The translations under genes were made by a program, and so were the position numbers. A DNA stretch of 64,000 bases from Aphelocoma coerulescens (taxonomy: Eukaryota > Chordata > Aves > Passeriformes > Corvidae), in assembly GCF_041296385.1 (NCBI RefSeq), contig NC_091023.1, positions 24,057,924 through 24,121,923 of the forward strand. The letters are read 5' to 3'. Below are positions 1 to 18,436 of the stretch, one piece after another. The notes beneath the pieces were generated by a model. It ran no database searches, was not told where the DNA came from, and saw only the letters and a list, made by a program, of their open reading frames with translations. Numbering within the stretch: position 1 is the stretch's first letter; each line of letters opens with the position of its first letter.

Positions 1-370
1 TAAAACCCGGTATTAATGGCTTTATGGCTATAAAAACATTCTTCTCTCTCTTCACGCCCTCTTTGTTGTTTCTGATGAAGCCCTGGTTTGTTCCAGGGAG
101 CAATTCTGGTTCAGATATTGCGTAGGTTTGTGTTTTTCCAGGTCATGAAGAGGAAGAGAGGTTGCAGAGGAGATAAAACAGCCTGAGAGAATGACTAAAA
201 GGGCAAGTGCCAGGTGCCTGCCTACCTACTTTTTCTTTTACTTACCTATTATGGAAGGTACTTCCTCCAAGGTCTCAGTGGGGTTCAGGACCTTCTTCCA
301 TTTCCAAATATCCCTCTTCAACCTCTACAAGATAAGACTAACTAAAGTTCCATTTGATTTCTTGCTGCAG

Positions 371-523
371 CCAGGAGTGTTAAGAAATAGCAGCTTTGAA
401 AAGCGGCCCTTGAAAGTGGAAATTGATACCACACAAAAGGGCCGAAGGGTCTTACAAAATGCTTTACAGGAATATTGGAAAAAAAAAGGCAAAACTGTTC
501 CTCCAGCACGAAAAAGGACTAAG
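371..523 (+). other. Unrecognised exon-like open segment (hypothetical)
   Basis: The segment follows a T-rich stretch ending in TTGCTGCAG at 362-370, a good splice-acceptor pattern. It stays open for exactly 51 codons to an AAG followed by GTGCAG at 524, a weak donor. The frame runs on to a stop soon after 560. The translation is rich in Lys and Arg, especially near its end (KKKGKT and ARKRTK), with a Trp-containing helix-like stretch in the middle. I do not recognise the family. It could be a rare exon, a retrocopy fragment or a chance open frame inside BCHE intron 2. The chance explanation is the most likely. Confidence 0.15.
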
Positions 524-2015
524 GTGCAGTGCTGCCTCTCTCATGTCTATCCAAAAGTGATGTAAATATGACATGTGAATTTCACCACCAGGACCTGAGT
601 CCTGGAGAAGGTGTGAAATCATCTCTGTGGCCCTTACACAGAACAGCGGGACAGTTCCAGACCTCGTATGATAAAATCCCGTCTCATCCATGCTCTGCGT
701 GGAGTTTGGGGGTTCCTGAAACAGCCCCAAACTTGGCTGGAACATTTCAGAGTGAAGGAGACTCATGTGCAGCATGGCCCAGGGGGTCAGAAATGCAGGC
801 AGGGGTTGAAGGGCTCGTTAGCTCTGGCTCAAGCTCTTTGTTTCTCCTGACACCAGAGCAGGCTCCCATCCAGGAGCCAGGGGTTGGAAGCACCCAGCTC
901 CTAAATGCACAGCAAACAGCTCAGGCAGAACCTCCTGCATCTAAATGTCTCAAATACTCCATCATTTATGACCCATGTCTTGAGGCCTACCTTATATATA
1001 GCAGGAATTCATGACCTGCATGAGCAAGAATTGTTTCAGCTCGATGGGTGCTCCATGAGGCTCTTTGGAGCACAACACGAGACAAAAAAACATAACAAAT
1101 AGCACAAAACAACACAAATAACACCCCAAAAAACCAGGAGTAACAGCTTGTTGGTTCATTTCCTGAAACTGATATTGGTCATAATAGCACATACCATGAT
1201 AATTTATAGTTTAAGGCATTTAAACAGGCAGCTGCTGTCAGCAGGCTGGAATCTGGAAGGAATATCCTGAGCTTTATTTAGCCTGTGAAGGTGTAAGAAA
1301 GCCTAGCTGCAAAGGTTCTTCTCCAGTTTCTGTCGGTTAAAGGCTTTGCCAGCTGGATCCTGCTGCTTTCTTCAGGGATCAGCAGAAGGAATAATATTTA
1401 CCCAGGCTAGAACTTGCAAAGCAGTTTCCCTTCGCTCTGGCTCAGGCACACTCTGTAGTCACTGGATTATGGACTCGTGTGTGATCTGGGAGTGAGAACT
1501 GAGCACAGCAGGGCATAATGAACTTCCCCCACCCAGCTGATTAAAAAGGGAGTTTGAAGGATTCAAGTCTGCGCATCCCTCAGACTCGTAGTGCTCACCA
1601 GAGGAGCCCTTTCATTCCTTGCTGTGGGAATCTCAGTAAGGCTCAAATGCCACAAAATCAGGATTTTTGTGCCTCATTAAGGAGAATTACGTGAGATTTT
1701 TTTTGTTTCAATTCCATGAGAATTTAAATCAATTCTATGATAAATGTTTAATTACTTATAATTTCAGAAACCGGTCGCTATTTTCTCACAATAATTAAAT
1801 TCTAATAAATAAAGTGATTTTAAATATGATTTTTTTTCCCCAGGTTCCCCAGTTCTTCATAGTACTACAGGTAGTGATATTTTGGGAAGAGCAAAACTCC
1901 AAGGAAGCTCATGAAACTGAAAATCATGGTTTCCAATCACCCAGTATTCCACATGCTGACAATCCCCCTGCCTGAGCTGTTATCTTTCATTGTGATAGTT
2001 TTTAAAGCTTGGATG

Positions 2016-2046
<31 letters not shown>

Positions 2047-2074
2047 CAACAATAATAATATTTTTTTTTTTTTT
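2016..2074. repeat. ATA trinucleotide microsatellite plus T run
   Basis: An AAT/ATA repeat runs from 2016 to about 2060 with a short AAC interruption in the middle, and then passes directly into a T run at 2061-2074. It lies inside BCHE intron 2. An open frame crosses it only because the unit lacks stops in one frame. Confidence 0.9.
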
Positions 2075-4870
2075 AATTTCAGCTATAGATTGTATAGCTG
2101 CTGTCTGTCCCATTAGTCTAGGAGGATAAGGAATGTAACTTCCCCTTGCTTGTTATTCCAGATAGGCCAACTCATAAACTTTGAATAATGGACACAAAAG
2201 TGCCCCTCCCATTTTTGCTTTTGCAATTTCTCATAGCAAACAGCCTCAGAGTCTACACTTTAGTGCAAAATATTTTGGCATAATGTAAGGATTTTACCCA
2301 TCCAGCCACTTCTGTAGGTGGTAGAAGAGTAGCTGATTTGGGAAAACATCCTGGGTAACTGCCCGAATTTAAAAAAAAATCTAAGGATAAGTTCATTGTA
2401 CTGAATCACAGAAATAGTGACCCAATTAGTGGTGATATTGCATCAGATTCAATCTACCCATTCATGCAGAGAATTTCTGATTTGTAGGGGCTTCAGTCTC
2501 TGAATGAAAATTTTGTGCATTAGTTACAGCTTCAGGGGATATTTTATAGTTACCTTTTTTTTTTTACCAGTCACAGATATTTCTTCATCCTTTCCCTTTC
2601 TAACTTTTCTAAGGCAACTTTCCAGAGCAGGTTCATTTTCTTTGTTCCAAGAGCTGGAACTGCTCCTCAGGTTAAGGACTTAGGGTTTTCAAACTCATGG
2701 ACCTCTCTGGTGCCTACTTAGCAGTGAGTCATCTGAAACGAATGGCCTGGTATGAAAAACTGGGATCGAGCCAAATTGTTTGAGGGTTTGAGAAGACTCA
2801 GCCAGGAGTTAACAGTAAAATCTGCTTTGCTTTTTAATGGCACTGGGCTGGGAAGTGTCTGTTAAGCTCCCAGTGGTGCCATCCAAGCACCTTACACAAC
2901 CTTCTGCTGTCCCTACCCAATCACCCCCCGGGGACCACACCACCACCCCAAACTGAGATTAGCCTGGCAGCCAGTGTGCTGCAATGGGAAAATGAGCATA
3001 GGTATAAATATCACACGTCCTGGCCTTTGGAAATCATGTGAGACATCTGGCTGCTTGGCCTGACTAATGCCACAAACACTTCCCGTCCCTCCAGGGCGGG
3101 GGCCTGGAGCAGCACAGGGGGGCCTGGTGCTCCTCATTAGCATTCCTGCTAATTAGGAGTGTCCTCCTGGCCGAGTGGGAAAGAGGCAAAACAACAAAAT
3201 GTTTTCTTCCAGAATGTGTATGTGGGAAATAAATATCATCTGTGTGGTTTAGACCTTAAAGTCATCCAACCTCAGACATGTGCAGAACCACCCCTTACTC
3301 CCAGAGCTGCCCTTGGGGAGAAACTTCTACACTGTGCTTCTTATTTGATGCTGAGCTGACTGTTGTGTGATTCTCCGAGGTTTTGCACTGCAGCTGCAGG
3401 AAATCTGCAAGAGTTGGGGTTGTTTTTGCTGTTGCATTCCCTCCAAGGCCATTCCCCCTGCCGGTTGTCTTGTGCTCATGGTAAGATTCCATAAAACGTC
3501 ATCCCATGGGAACCAGCTGATTGCCAGTGCTGCCCAACAGCCACCAGGAATCACAAAAGCCAATAAAAAGGGTTCACATTCCCTCTCTCCTGCCTTTAAA
3601 CCAGCTTTTAAAAAGAAAAGGGGCCAAATTGGAAATGAGCATCAGCAGGTCCAACCAGGGTGAAGCCAATGCAGTCACTCTGGGAGGGACAGGTCTCTGT
3701 TGGATTTCAGTTCTTCCTGCACAGGGTGCAGGAATTATCATTAATTTTCATTCATCTTAGTGGGCACTGAGATGTGGGATTGTTTTTCTTGTCCTCTGGA
3801 GAAACACACAACAAAAGTCAAAAATGGAGCAGCTAAATAGGAATGTGGAGAAAGCTTGGGACAGTCTAAGCTGGAGTGTGGGACAGTGGTTTTACAAAGG
3901 TAAATCCTAAAGCAGCCTAAAAATGTTTGCAGGAGAGTTAGCAGAGAATATTTTCCATTCTGGCCTTCTTCAAAATACAACTGAGCAGTACAAAAGAATG
4001 TGCTAAATGATGGAATTCACTTTATGAGTCTTCACTCTGCTGTTCAGAGCTCACTCACAAAAATAAAGGGAATATTTTCCTGGTACTTTATATCCTGAAT
4101 GTTTACCAAAACCAGTCAGATGATGAATGACATTTTTTTGTGTATGATAAAGCATTTGTAAAGGTAATGCTGTGTGAATATTAATAAAAATGCAGTGAGC
4201 TGGTGTTGTATCTCAGGCTATATTGATCATATTAATGAGAACGGTAATGTATGTATGTTTATTATGATTAACAGAACTCTGTTCATGTTGCATTTTCCAT
4301 TTGAATGAAATTAACTTTTTCTAAAGTTGCTGAAGATGAATATTAAATACAGAGAAATGATTGGTGAATAAGCTCTTCCAAAACCCTCTTCACGCCCATA
4401 TCAAATCTCGTACACTTGCTATAAATTAATCTTGAAAACTAAAAGTTATTGGCAATTGTGGATGGAAAAACCCATGAGGGAAAGAACCTGATCTGAGTAA
4501 CAACAAGTGCAACAAAGAAACTTCCACATAAGGACATATCTTAACAAAATAATTCGCTATAAATGAGCTGCTGTGCCACTACCAGAGTAGAGAGAATCCA
4601 GCCTGTAATTTCAGGGCATATGCAAAGAAAAAATGTAGCTGAAGGAATGAGACAAATTCTGTTTACACCAAAGTTTAAACACAGGTGGTTTGAGTTTATT
4701 TTGTTTTGTTTTGTTTTTCTCTCTTGCGTTTCTTTTCTGGGAGCCATTCAAAGAATTGTATTTCTTCACTGACTTAAGAGGTGCTCCTGCAAACAATAAA
4801 AGGGGTAGAAAAGGAACCAGATTCTTTCTAAGATATTCACTGAAGCTCATACTGCTGCTCTCTTTGAAGA

Positions 4871-4932
4871 TGTCCCTGGTCATTGCAGGGAGTTGGATCT
4901 TCCAAGGTCCCTTCCAAGCCATATCATTTGAT
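4871..4932 (+). mobile_element. CR1-like 3' tail, degraded
   Basis: The words GAGTTGGATCTTCC and AAGGTCCCTTCCAA sit in the order found in the CR1 LINE 3' end of birds, read on the + strand. The flanks are diverged, and the terminal octamer repeat typical of CR1 is not clear. This would be an old, 5'-truncated copy within BCHE intron 2. Confidence 0.45.
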
Positions 4933-7299
4933 GACTTTGTTCAAACAAAATTAAGGTCTTCCCTGAATAAAGCTTGTCCAAGGAAGGCGATTTGACAAGA
5001 TAAAACCACAAAATTCAGGCCTGGCCTGAAGATGCACAGCCCAAAGCCTTTCAGGACACACCATCAGACCCCAGCAACAGCACTGAAGTGGCAAAACTGT
5101 AATTACTGAAGCAGAGGTGATTAAGCAGTACCAGAAGATGAAAGAGCAGAGGTTTGAGGACTTGATAAAAGATGATAGAATGGAGGTTTCCATGCAAACT
5201 GAACTTTTTTTTTTTTGGTAAAAACAAGTTTCTGTAATCTGTCAGCAAAGATTGTCCATCCAAACCTAAATGGGCAGAGACAAGTTTGTGCAGGGTATTG
5301 GATTCCTGTCTGCTCACTGAAGGTATTCCCACCATACTTCCACTGTTCTTTTCTAATATTATTCGACTTTGAATTTGGTGCAAAGAACAGGGAATTTTAG
5401 AGCCTATTCTGGGCACTGCAATTCTCATCATGAAGTTATTAGCAAGAAAGAACGAACAGTAATTGTGAGGGAACAACAAGGTTATAATCATAACTTGTTC
5501 CAAATTATACTCCTGTGATCTCCCTTTTGCTCCGACCGGGAGCTGCTTTTTAACTTGGGAAATTTTCACTAATGAAGCTAAGAAGGAAATTACTGGGCAT
5601 TTCTTTGAGCAGTAAACTTCCTAGAAATGCAGAGATTGTCGTAATCAGCAGGTTCATGGGCTTCAAAGTGCTCTGTTCACCTGACAGTTCTTTCAATCAT
5701 TTTTTAGTAAAATACATCTGTAGCCATCGAGGCATTGTGTAATCCCCCCACACACCTGTAAATTATAATGTGGGATGTCATGATTTATTTCATAGCATAA
5801 AAGCTGTTAAATGAATACTGACAGCACCATTAGCGTCCTGATCTTGAACTCAAGTGCAAGTCAGCTCTGCTTAAGTCATCATTCTCAGGAGCCACAAATA
5901 AATGTGCACTTTAGAAAGGTGCCATAGGTTAATCAGAGCTGAATTAGTCAAGAAAAATCCATGAGGAAGGGTGCAGTTCAGGAAATGACAGCCTGAAGCT
6001 CTTATTGCAACGCTGGTTCTTGCAGCAGCCAATGCCAAAGATCCCAGAATGGAAAAAACATGGGCTGAAAACTTGATTAATTCGGAATTAACTGAGAGAT
6101 ACTGATATTGCTTCAGCATCTTGTGCTCTGACTGCTCCCACACCTCATGCCTTGTTCCCACTTTTGGGAAGCAGAACCCAAATGGGCTCCACTCCCTGGA
6201 CTCCTCTTTGCCTTCTGCCTTCTGGGAAGTGTCCTGGTGAAAAGTAGAGAGAACCAAATTTACTCAGCTCAGAGTTAATTTATCCCACCAAGAATCATCA
6301 ATTACTGTTGCTCTGCCTTAAATCCCAGATTACTTGATATCAGCTTCTAGGAAAGAAAATGGCTCCTGTGCTTGCCCTGAAATAAAATATTTCATTTCTA
6401 TTCTTAACCTCTTCTGAGTTAATGGTGATCTTTGACTGTCTGAAATACAAATCTACTTCTATTCCTGTAAATCATATTCTGTTTTGTTTGTTGTCTAATG
6501 TGGTGCTGCCCATTTTGTTGTTCTCCTACACATTTAAACCATTTTTCCCCCTCATACAGATACTGACATTTTTGGAGGTGAATAGCTGGATGCCTGTCCT
6601 TAGAGCCGTATGAATTCTGTTGTATTATAAATATTTATCCCAACTCTTGTAGTACCAGCAGCTGTGCTCATTTCCCATGCAGAGCTGGTTTTATAAAGGG
6701 TCAAGCACTCTGTACCTCTTCCCAGTTTCCACAAGATTTCAGACTGTTCCCATCTGGCCCTCCACTAACAGGACTCAACATGCCTCAAGGATGGCGGTTC
6801 CTTCGTCATGAGGAGTAATTGTTCTCTCTCCCAGGACAGATCTTATCCAAGTTTAGGCATTGTTTCTACCTTTACTTGCATGATTATCCCTGTTGTTTAT
6901 CCCAATCTATTTGTCCATCTAAAGGGATCAGAGGCATTAAAACTAAAACACAACCCACTCAACCTCTCAGACAGGCAGGCTGGTTTGTTCTTAAGTCATC
7001 CCTAATAATTCACAACGTCTGTGAGAACCTCCAGATTCAGAAAGTTGTTTGAATATGATTATTTATTAAGTTTTTCCCTTTGATGAAACCAGAACACCTC
7101 AAAAGGGGATTTCTTTTTTTCTTCAAATGAGGGTAAATGAAATTTATCTGCCTTTTTTCCCGTTACTTACAAAAGGACACATCAGTCATTCCAAACTAGC
7201 ACATTTAGGCTGAACAACTGTTAAATAACCCCAAATCATGCTTTATTGTGTGCTGAGGTGACTTCTCATTCTAAATGAATTGTTTCTTTTCTCATTTAG

Positions 7300-7466
7300 A
7301 GCTCCAAATGGGACTCTGACTAATGGAATAAAATGGCCAGTCTTCACTAGTACTGACCAGAAATATTTGACACTGAACACCAACACTTCCGAGGTACTGA
7401 CAAAATTACGAGCTCAGCAGTGCCGATTCTGGAAATACTTTTTCCCCAAAGTCGTGGAAATGACAG
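7300..7466 (+). CDS. BCHE: Butyrylcholinesterase exon 3 (internal coding exon)
   Basis: This exon encodes the end of the alpha/beta-hydrolase domain of butyrylcholinesterase, a secreted serine esterase that hydrolyses choline and other esters. It is 167 bp, the same length as human BCHE exon 3. It is flanked by TTTAG on the left and GTAACA on the right, and carries one base, 55 full codons, then one base. The encoded peptide contains [22 protein letters not shown] and FFPKV, all hallmarks of cholinesterases. The Cys of QQCRFW (codon 7421-7423) matches the human residue that closes the last intrachain disulfide. Two N-glycosylation sequons are visible, NGT at 7307 and NTS at 7382. The active-site residues are not here; they lie in the upstream exon outside the window. 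The first base completes a codon begun in that exon and the last base starts the Gly codon completed at 14151. I see no frameshift or stop. Confidence 0.96.
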
Positions 7467-14272
<6,806 letters not shown>

Positions 14273-14465
14273 TTAATATGTTTACTCTTTCCAGTTTGTC
14301 CCTAGAACTGTTCATCAGGCAAATATCCAGGTAGCTTCCCAACATGTCGAGCATTAAATATGTTATGCAGATTAAAAAGAACTGTTAGAGATACAACTCT
14401 GATTCCAGATCTTTCATTTCTATTTCACCTCCTCTCCCAATAAAAAAACATAAGGCACCCACACC
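14273..14465 (+). other. BCHE: BCHE 3' UTR (minimum extent)
   Basis: The sequence after the stop is AT-rich and non-coding. The end is placed about 20 bases past the first canonical AATAAA. The human terminal exon is about 600 bp, so a longer UTR using a later ATTAAA-like signal (for example near 14502) is possible. Confidence 0.5.
14439..14444 (+). terminator. BCHE: Candidate BCHE polyadenylation signal AATAAA
   Basis: This is the first canonical AATAAA downstream of the BCHE stop, 167 bases after it. ATTAAA variants also occur near 14354 and 14502. No strong GT-rich downstream element is obvious, so actual use is uncertain. Confidence 0.45.
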
Positions 14466-17400
14466 CTTTGAAGCTTCCCTGGGTTAAGTAGGACCACAGA
14501 GATTAAAGGCTGGAGATTAATGATGTACATATTGTTATAAATACTGATGCTGAAATTCACCCTTCAAAGGAACAATGCAAACTGTTGGAGGAAAATGGAA
14601 CTTTTTAAAGCAGAAATGGCAGTTTTACAGCACTGCCATGCAGAACACAATCAGATTTAATCTTTAACTGCAACGCCACCGCACTCAAACCTTGTTTCAG
14701 ACATAATTTCATCGACATAAACACAAAGATACAATAACTTTGCTGGGCACACCAGGCAATATTTGCTTGTTAGACCAAAAAGTTCTAAGAACTGCTATAA
14801 AAGTGTGAATCACTGCTTCTTTCTGGCCAAATCTGTAGGACTAAGCCATGGTAGGAGAGGATTTGGGCTTTGCCTTGAATGCCTAAATCAAGTGCTAGAG
14901 TGAAACAAGCTGGAAAACCCGATGCCTTTTCCACAATCCTCATTTTTCAGGGAGTAAAGCATTATAGATTCACAAATAATGAATTCACAGCTTTCCAGCT
15001 CAGGCACCCTGGGAAATGTCCCTCCTATGGAGACAAGCTCCAATTATGATTTTTTTTTGCCCACTGAGTTGCCCCCTGGTTGAGGGACCCCCCCACATTT
15101 ACTGGAACACGAGGGGCAGGTTTTTACACCTGCAGAAGAGCCTCAATCTCTGTGTCAGCAGCTTCTCAGCCCCCAAAAACTGCCAGGAGAATGGGGCCTG
15201 GCCAGAAATCTCCTGGGAGCAAGGCTGGGAAGGGGATCCCTGCAGAGGGACGTTGTGACCTTGGTGGGAAGGACCCAAAGGACTCTGCCATGGCCAGGTG
15301 AGCTCTCTGCCCTGTGAGCTGGCACCTCCCACACTCCTTTCCACCTGCTTGAGCTGAAGCTATTAAAAGCTTCTAAAGAAACCCATGGATAATTCTTCCC
15401 ACTTCCCTGCTTCTGGATGGAGCTGGAATTTTTCTGCCTGAACACCACCTTAATTGGTTGCTTTTCACTGGCCCAACTGGGAAGAATAAACGCCAAGAAT
15501 TTGATGAATGTAAGTAGTATGTAAGAGCAACAAGCCATCTCATAAATAAATTATCCTGTAGCTTTCTGTAAATGCAAGAGCATTTCAGTGCATCTATTTT
15601 CTGTGCTAGTGATTGCAAAATGCCTCCTTGGATTGAGCTGAAGAACTCCAGATAATGAACTGAGAGTGTTCACTTCCTGGCAATCAGTTTGACCACACAG
15701 GATCCCTGCTCTGAAAGGATTTATTTATACAGGAAGGCCAAATTCTGCAAGAGAGGATGGCTTATCATCTCTTCGGTTATTTCTAAGAGAACACAGTTAT
15801 TTCCCTGACTACATTATGGAAAATCACCTTTTAGCACAGGATTTTTAAAGGCTGCAGTCAAACCTGCCCAGAGTAAAAAAAATCTGATCATTTTTGAACA
15901 TGCTGATCAAAACTTGAAAGTATCTGGGATACAGAATCCCTCTTTAGGTACCACTGCTTGTTTATACCACAGCCAATTAATTCACTACATACATTAGCAT
16001 AGTATTTATCAAATATTCTCCATGCTAACGATAGGATACTGAAAATAAACGCAGAAGGATGAACTTTCTGCCCATCCCTGAGCAGTTCTCTCCCCATTTT
16101 ATTTCTGTGCTGTTCTTCACAGGTGTGTTGAGTGCTGCTCTGCCACAGTGAGCCTTGACAGCACCATCCAAGCAGCACTTGTTCCTTTAGCCATCCTCTT
16201 CCCAGCAATATTTCCCTTTCCATCTGTCTGATCAGCCCAATCAATGGGGGGAAAAATATCTGAGCCAATTAGAATGTAAAATAACCTTTGGAAAGGAGAG
16301 GTGGTGAAGGAGTTTATAAAATATTTGGCTGCAAAGGTGGTTTTTGTTTGAATAAAACAAAGGTTAAACCATCTTTTGAAGTGTGGTTTTACTAATTTTC
16401 TTGGTGTGACTTGCTAGCTTTGCATTTAGTCACCTGCTGGGAAATAATATCTCCATTTATCATTCAAATGAAATCAATAAATCATGTAGTCATTCATGGC
16501 TCATGTCTGCAAAAAAAATAAAAAAAAGGAAAGCCTGAAGTACTTGGGTGTAAATGGTTACAGTAATGGAGAGTGAAAAAAAGACTGTGATTGCTGAAAA
16601 TGATGATTATATATTAGAGGGATATCTCACCCAGACCTTCCTGAAGACGGAATGTTGTTAATTGATGTTTTATTTTCACTCCTGAGAGCCAAGAAACACA
16701 GGTTTCTCTGTGAAACCTAAGAAAATGTGTTGATTCTTTCTTAACATTCTTGACACCCAAAGCAAGAATTCTGAATTTAGTCACAGAGTTCATGAAAGAT
16801 TAGAACAAAATGATCTGCAGTGCCAACAAAAATGTTGGCATTAAACCAGTTGTCACTGGGTTTATAATCTCCCAGGTTTAATGACAGCTATTTCACACTT
16901 ATTTTAGATATTGGCATAGGAGGACTGAAGTCAGATATTTCCCAGCAATTAAACTCGCCATTTTTTTTGCATTTTAAATGTTTTGCCTGAAGAAATTTCT
17001 GTTAGATAAGCTTTCAGTAAAGTTAAGCATTATTTGTGTGAAGTCCAATCTGTTCTCCTGCTGGAGTATAAAACTCAGAAGGAGTTGGGATGTTCGTGGT
17101 ACCTGATCCAGGGCTGGTCTGCAAAGATGGCCCAACCAATGCTGAAGATTTCTGGCTTTCAGTGGCAGCCAAAATTGTCTCTGTTATGACTTAGACCCTC
17201 CCAGAATTTCCAGGCTTGCTCCCAACTGCAGATTTTACCCTCCTAACTTGTACCCCCCTTGTAGCTTTTTCCTGCTGTTAGCTTGGATTTTTGGAATGAG
17301 TGCTCAGGCCTTGCTGTCCCAAGCCCTGGCCATCACTCCAATGTTATCACACTAAAAAAGGCAAATTTCAGAAGTGGAAGCCTGGGTTTTGGCCTTCTTT

Positions 17401-17989
17401 GGTCACTGGAAGCTCAGGCTATTTATACAGCAGATATTTCTGCTCTATAAACACATGGATATACATACCCAGTTAAATCTTCAGGAAGAGACAGCTCATC
17501 CCCACCCGCTCAGAGCTGGAAAGGTGGTTTTTTTTCAACAGAAGGAATCTAAGTGGCTTTTAAAACAGAAAAATTGTTATTTGAATTAGAGTTTTGGAGA
17601 GAAAATTAGTTTATAAAATAGAATAGGCCCTTCTGATGTTCCTGTCCCAGATCATCACCGAGTGGTTTGGCTTCTATCACCCAGAGATTCCACTTAGGTT
17701 TATCTGAACGTAACACGGAGGGAGGAGGGATGGAAATTTGTCTCTATCAACATCATAACGTCGTCTTCTGGGGTTGATTATGTTTTATCATTTCTCCTGG
17801 CTCAGCACCAGTTCTGCACCATCAGCAGAGCTATTTAGAGGGACATAACAAATGTCACCGTGCTTGAGTTACACCTGCAGTGTGTCCAGAGAGTGGGGAG
17901 CAGCCTGGGCTGTCACTGCCCCCTGACACTGTCACTGTCCTCCTCAGCTAAAGGGGGGAAAATTTCACAAGTGAGGAAATAAGCACCCC
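14466..17989. other. Intergenic, no feature recognised
   Basis: Unique-looking AT-rich sequence downstream of BCHE. The open frames are short, on both strands, and lack any family motif or splice context. I see no CR1 copy or RNA gene. Confidence 0.6.
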
Positions 17990-18263
17990 CCAAAAAACAA
18001 GGAGAGAAAATAAATATGGAGGGGGAAAAGGAAAAAAAAAAGAAGAAAGGAAAAATAAAAATTAGAAAACCGAACAAGAACCACACCAAATCAACCAAAA
18101 AAGAAGCCCCTCAAAAAACCAACAAAATGAACACAAACACCCCCCCTAAAAAAGGCAAAAGCACCAAGGAGGGGAATCAAAAAAAGAAAAACAAATTAAA
18201 AAAAGCAAGAAACAAACAAGGGGGAAAGAAAAAATACATGAATACATGCACAAAAAAAACAAA
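17990..18263. repeat. A-rich, T-poor low-complexity tract
   Basis: The + strand is dominated by A with blocks of G or C and contains only about a dozen T in roughly 210 bases. Because T is scarce, stop codons are scarce and an artificial Lys-rich frame stays open across it. It abuts the GGGA/GGAA array directly. Its origin could be a degenerate poly-A or purine satellite. Confidence 0.8.
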
Positions 18264-18436
18264 AGGGAGGGAGGGAGGGAGGGAGGGAAGGAAGGAAGGA
18301 AGGAAGGAAGGAAGGAAGGAAGGAAGGAAGGAAGGAAGGAAGGAAGGAAGGAAGGAAGGAAGGAAGGAAGGAAGGAAGGAAGGAAGGAAGGAAGGAAGGA
18401 AGGAAGGAAGGAAGGAAGGAAGGAAGGAAGGAAGGA
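18264..18436. repeat. GGGA then GGAA tetranucleotide array
   Basis: About six GGGA units (18265-18288) pass into an uninterrupted GGAA array ending at about 18436. All bases are purines on the + strand. Open frames across it encode Glu-Gly-Arg-Lys repeats on + or Pro-Ser-Phe-Leu repeats on -, and are artefacts of the unit. Confidence 0.97.

Larger units (their letters stand above)
1..7299 (+). other. BCHE: BCHE intron 2, 3' portion (5' end outside window)
   Basis: This stretch precedes BCHE exon 3 and ends in a good acceptor, a T-rich tract followed by TTTAG at 7295-7299. In human BCHE the preceding exon is about 1.5 kb and encodes most of the enzyme, including the catalytic serine. No open frame of that size or content is present here, so that exon must lie upstream. 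Inside the intron I see an ATA microsatellite with a T run near 2.0 kb, a weak CR1-like tail near 4.9 kb, and one exon-like open segment at 371-523 that is listed separately. I recognise nothing else. Confidence 0.75.

Noticed and set aside
5051..5569. 172-codon open frame on the - strand in BCHE intron 2
   Set aside because: No domain, signal or homology is recognised. The composition is hydrophobic and irregular, and it is best explained by chance.
1..7299. Search for the large catalytic BCHE exon with the FGESAG motif
   Set aside because: No open frame of about 500 codons or catalytic motif is present; the exon lies upstream of the window.
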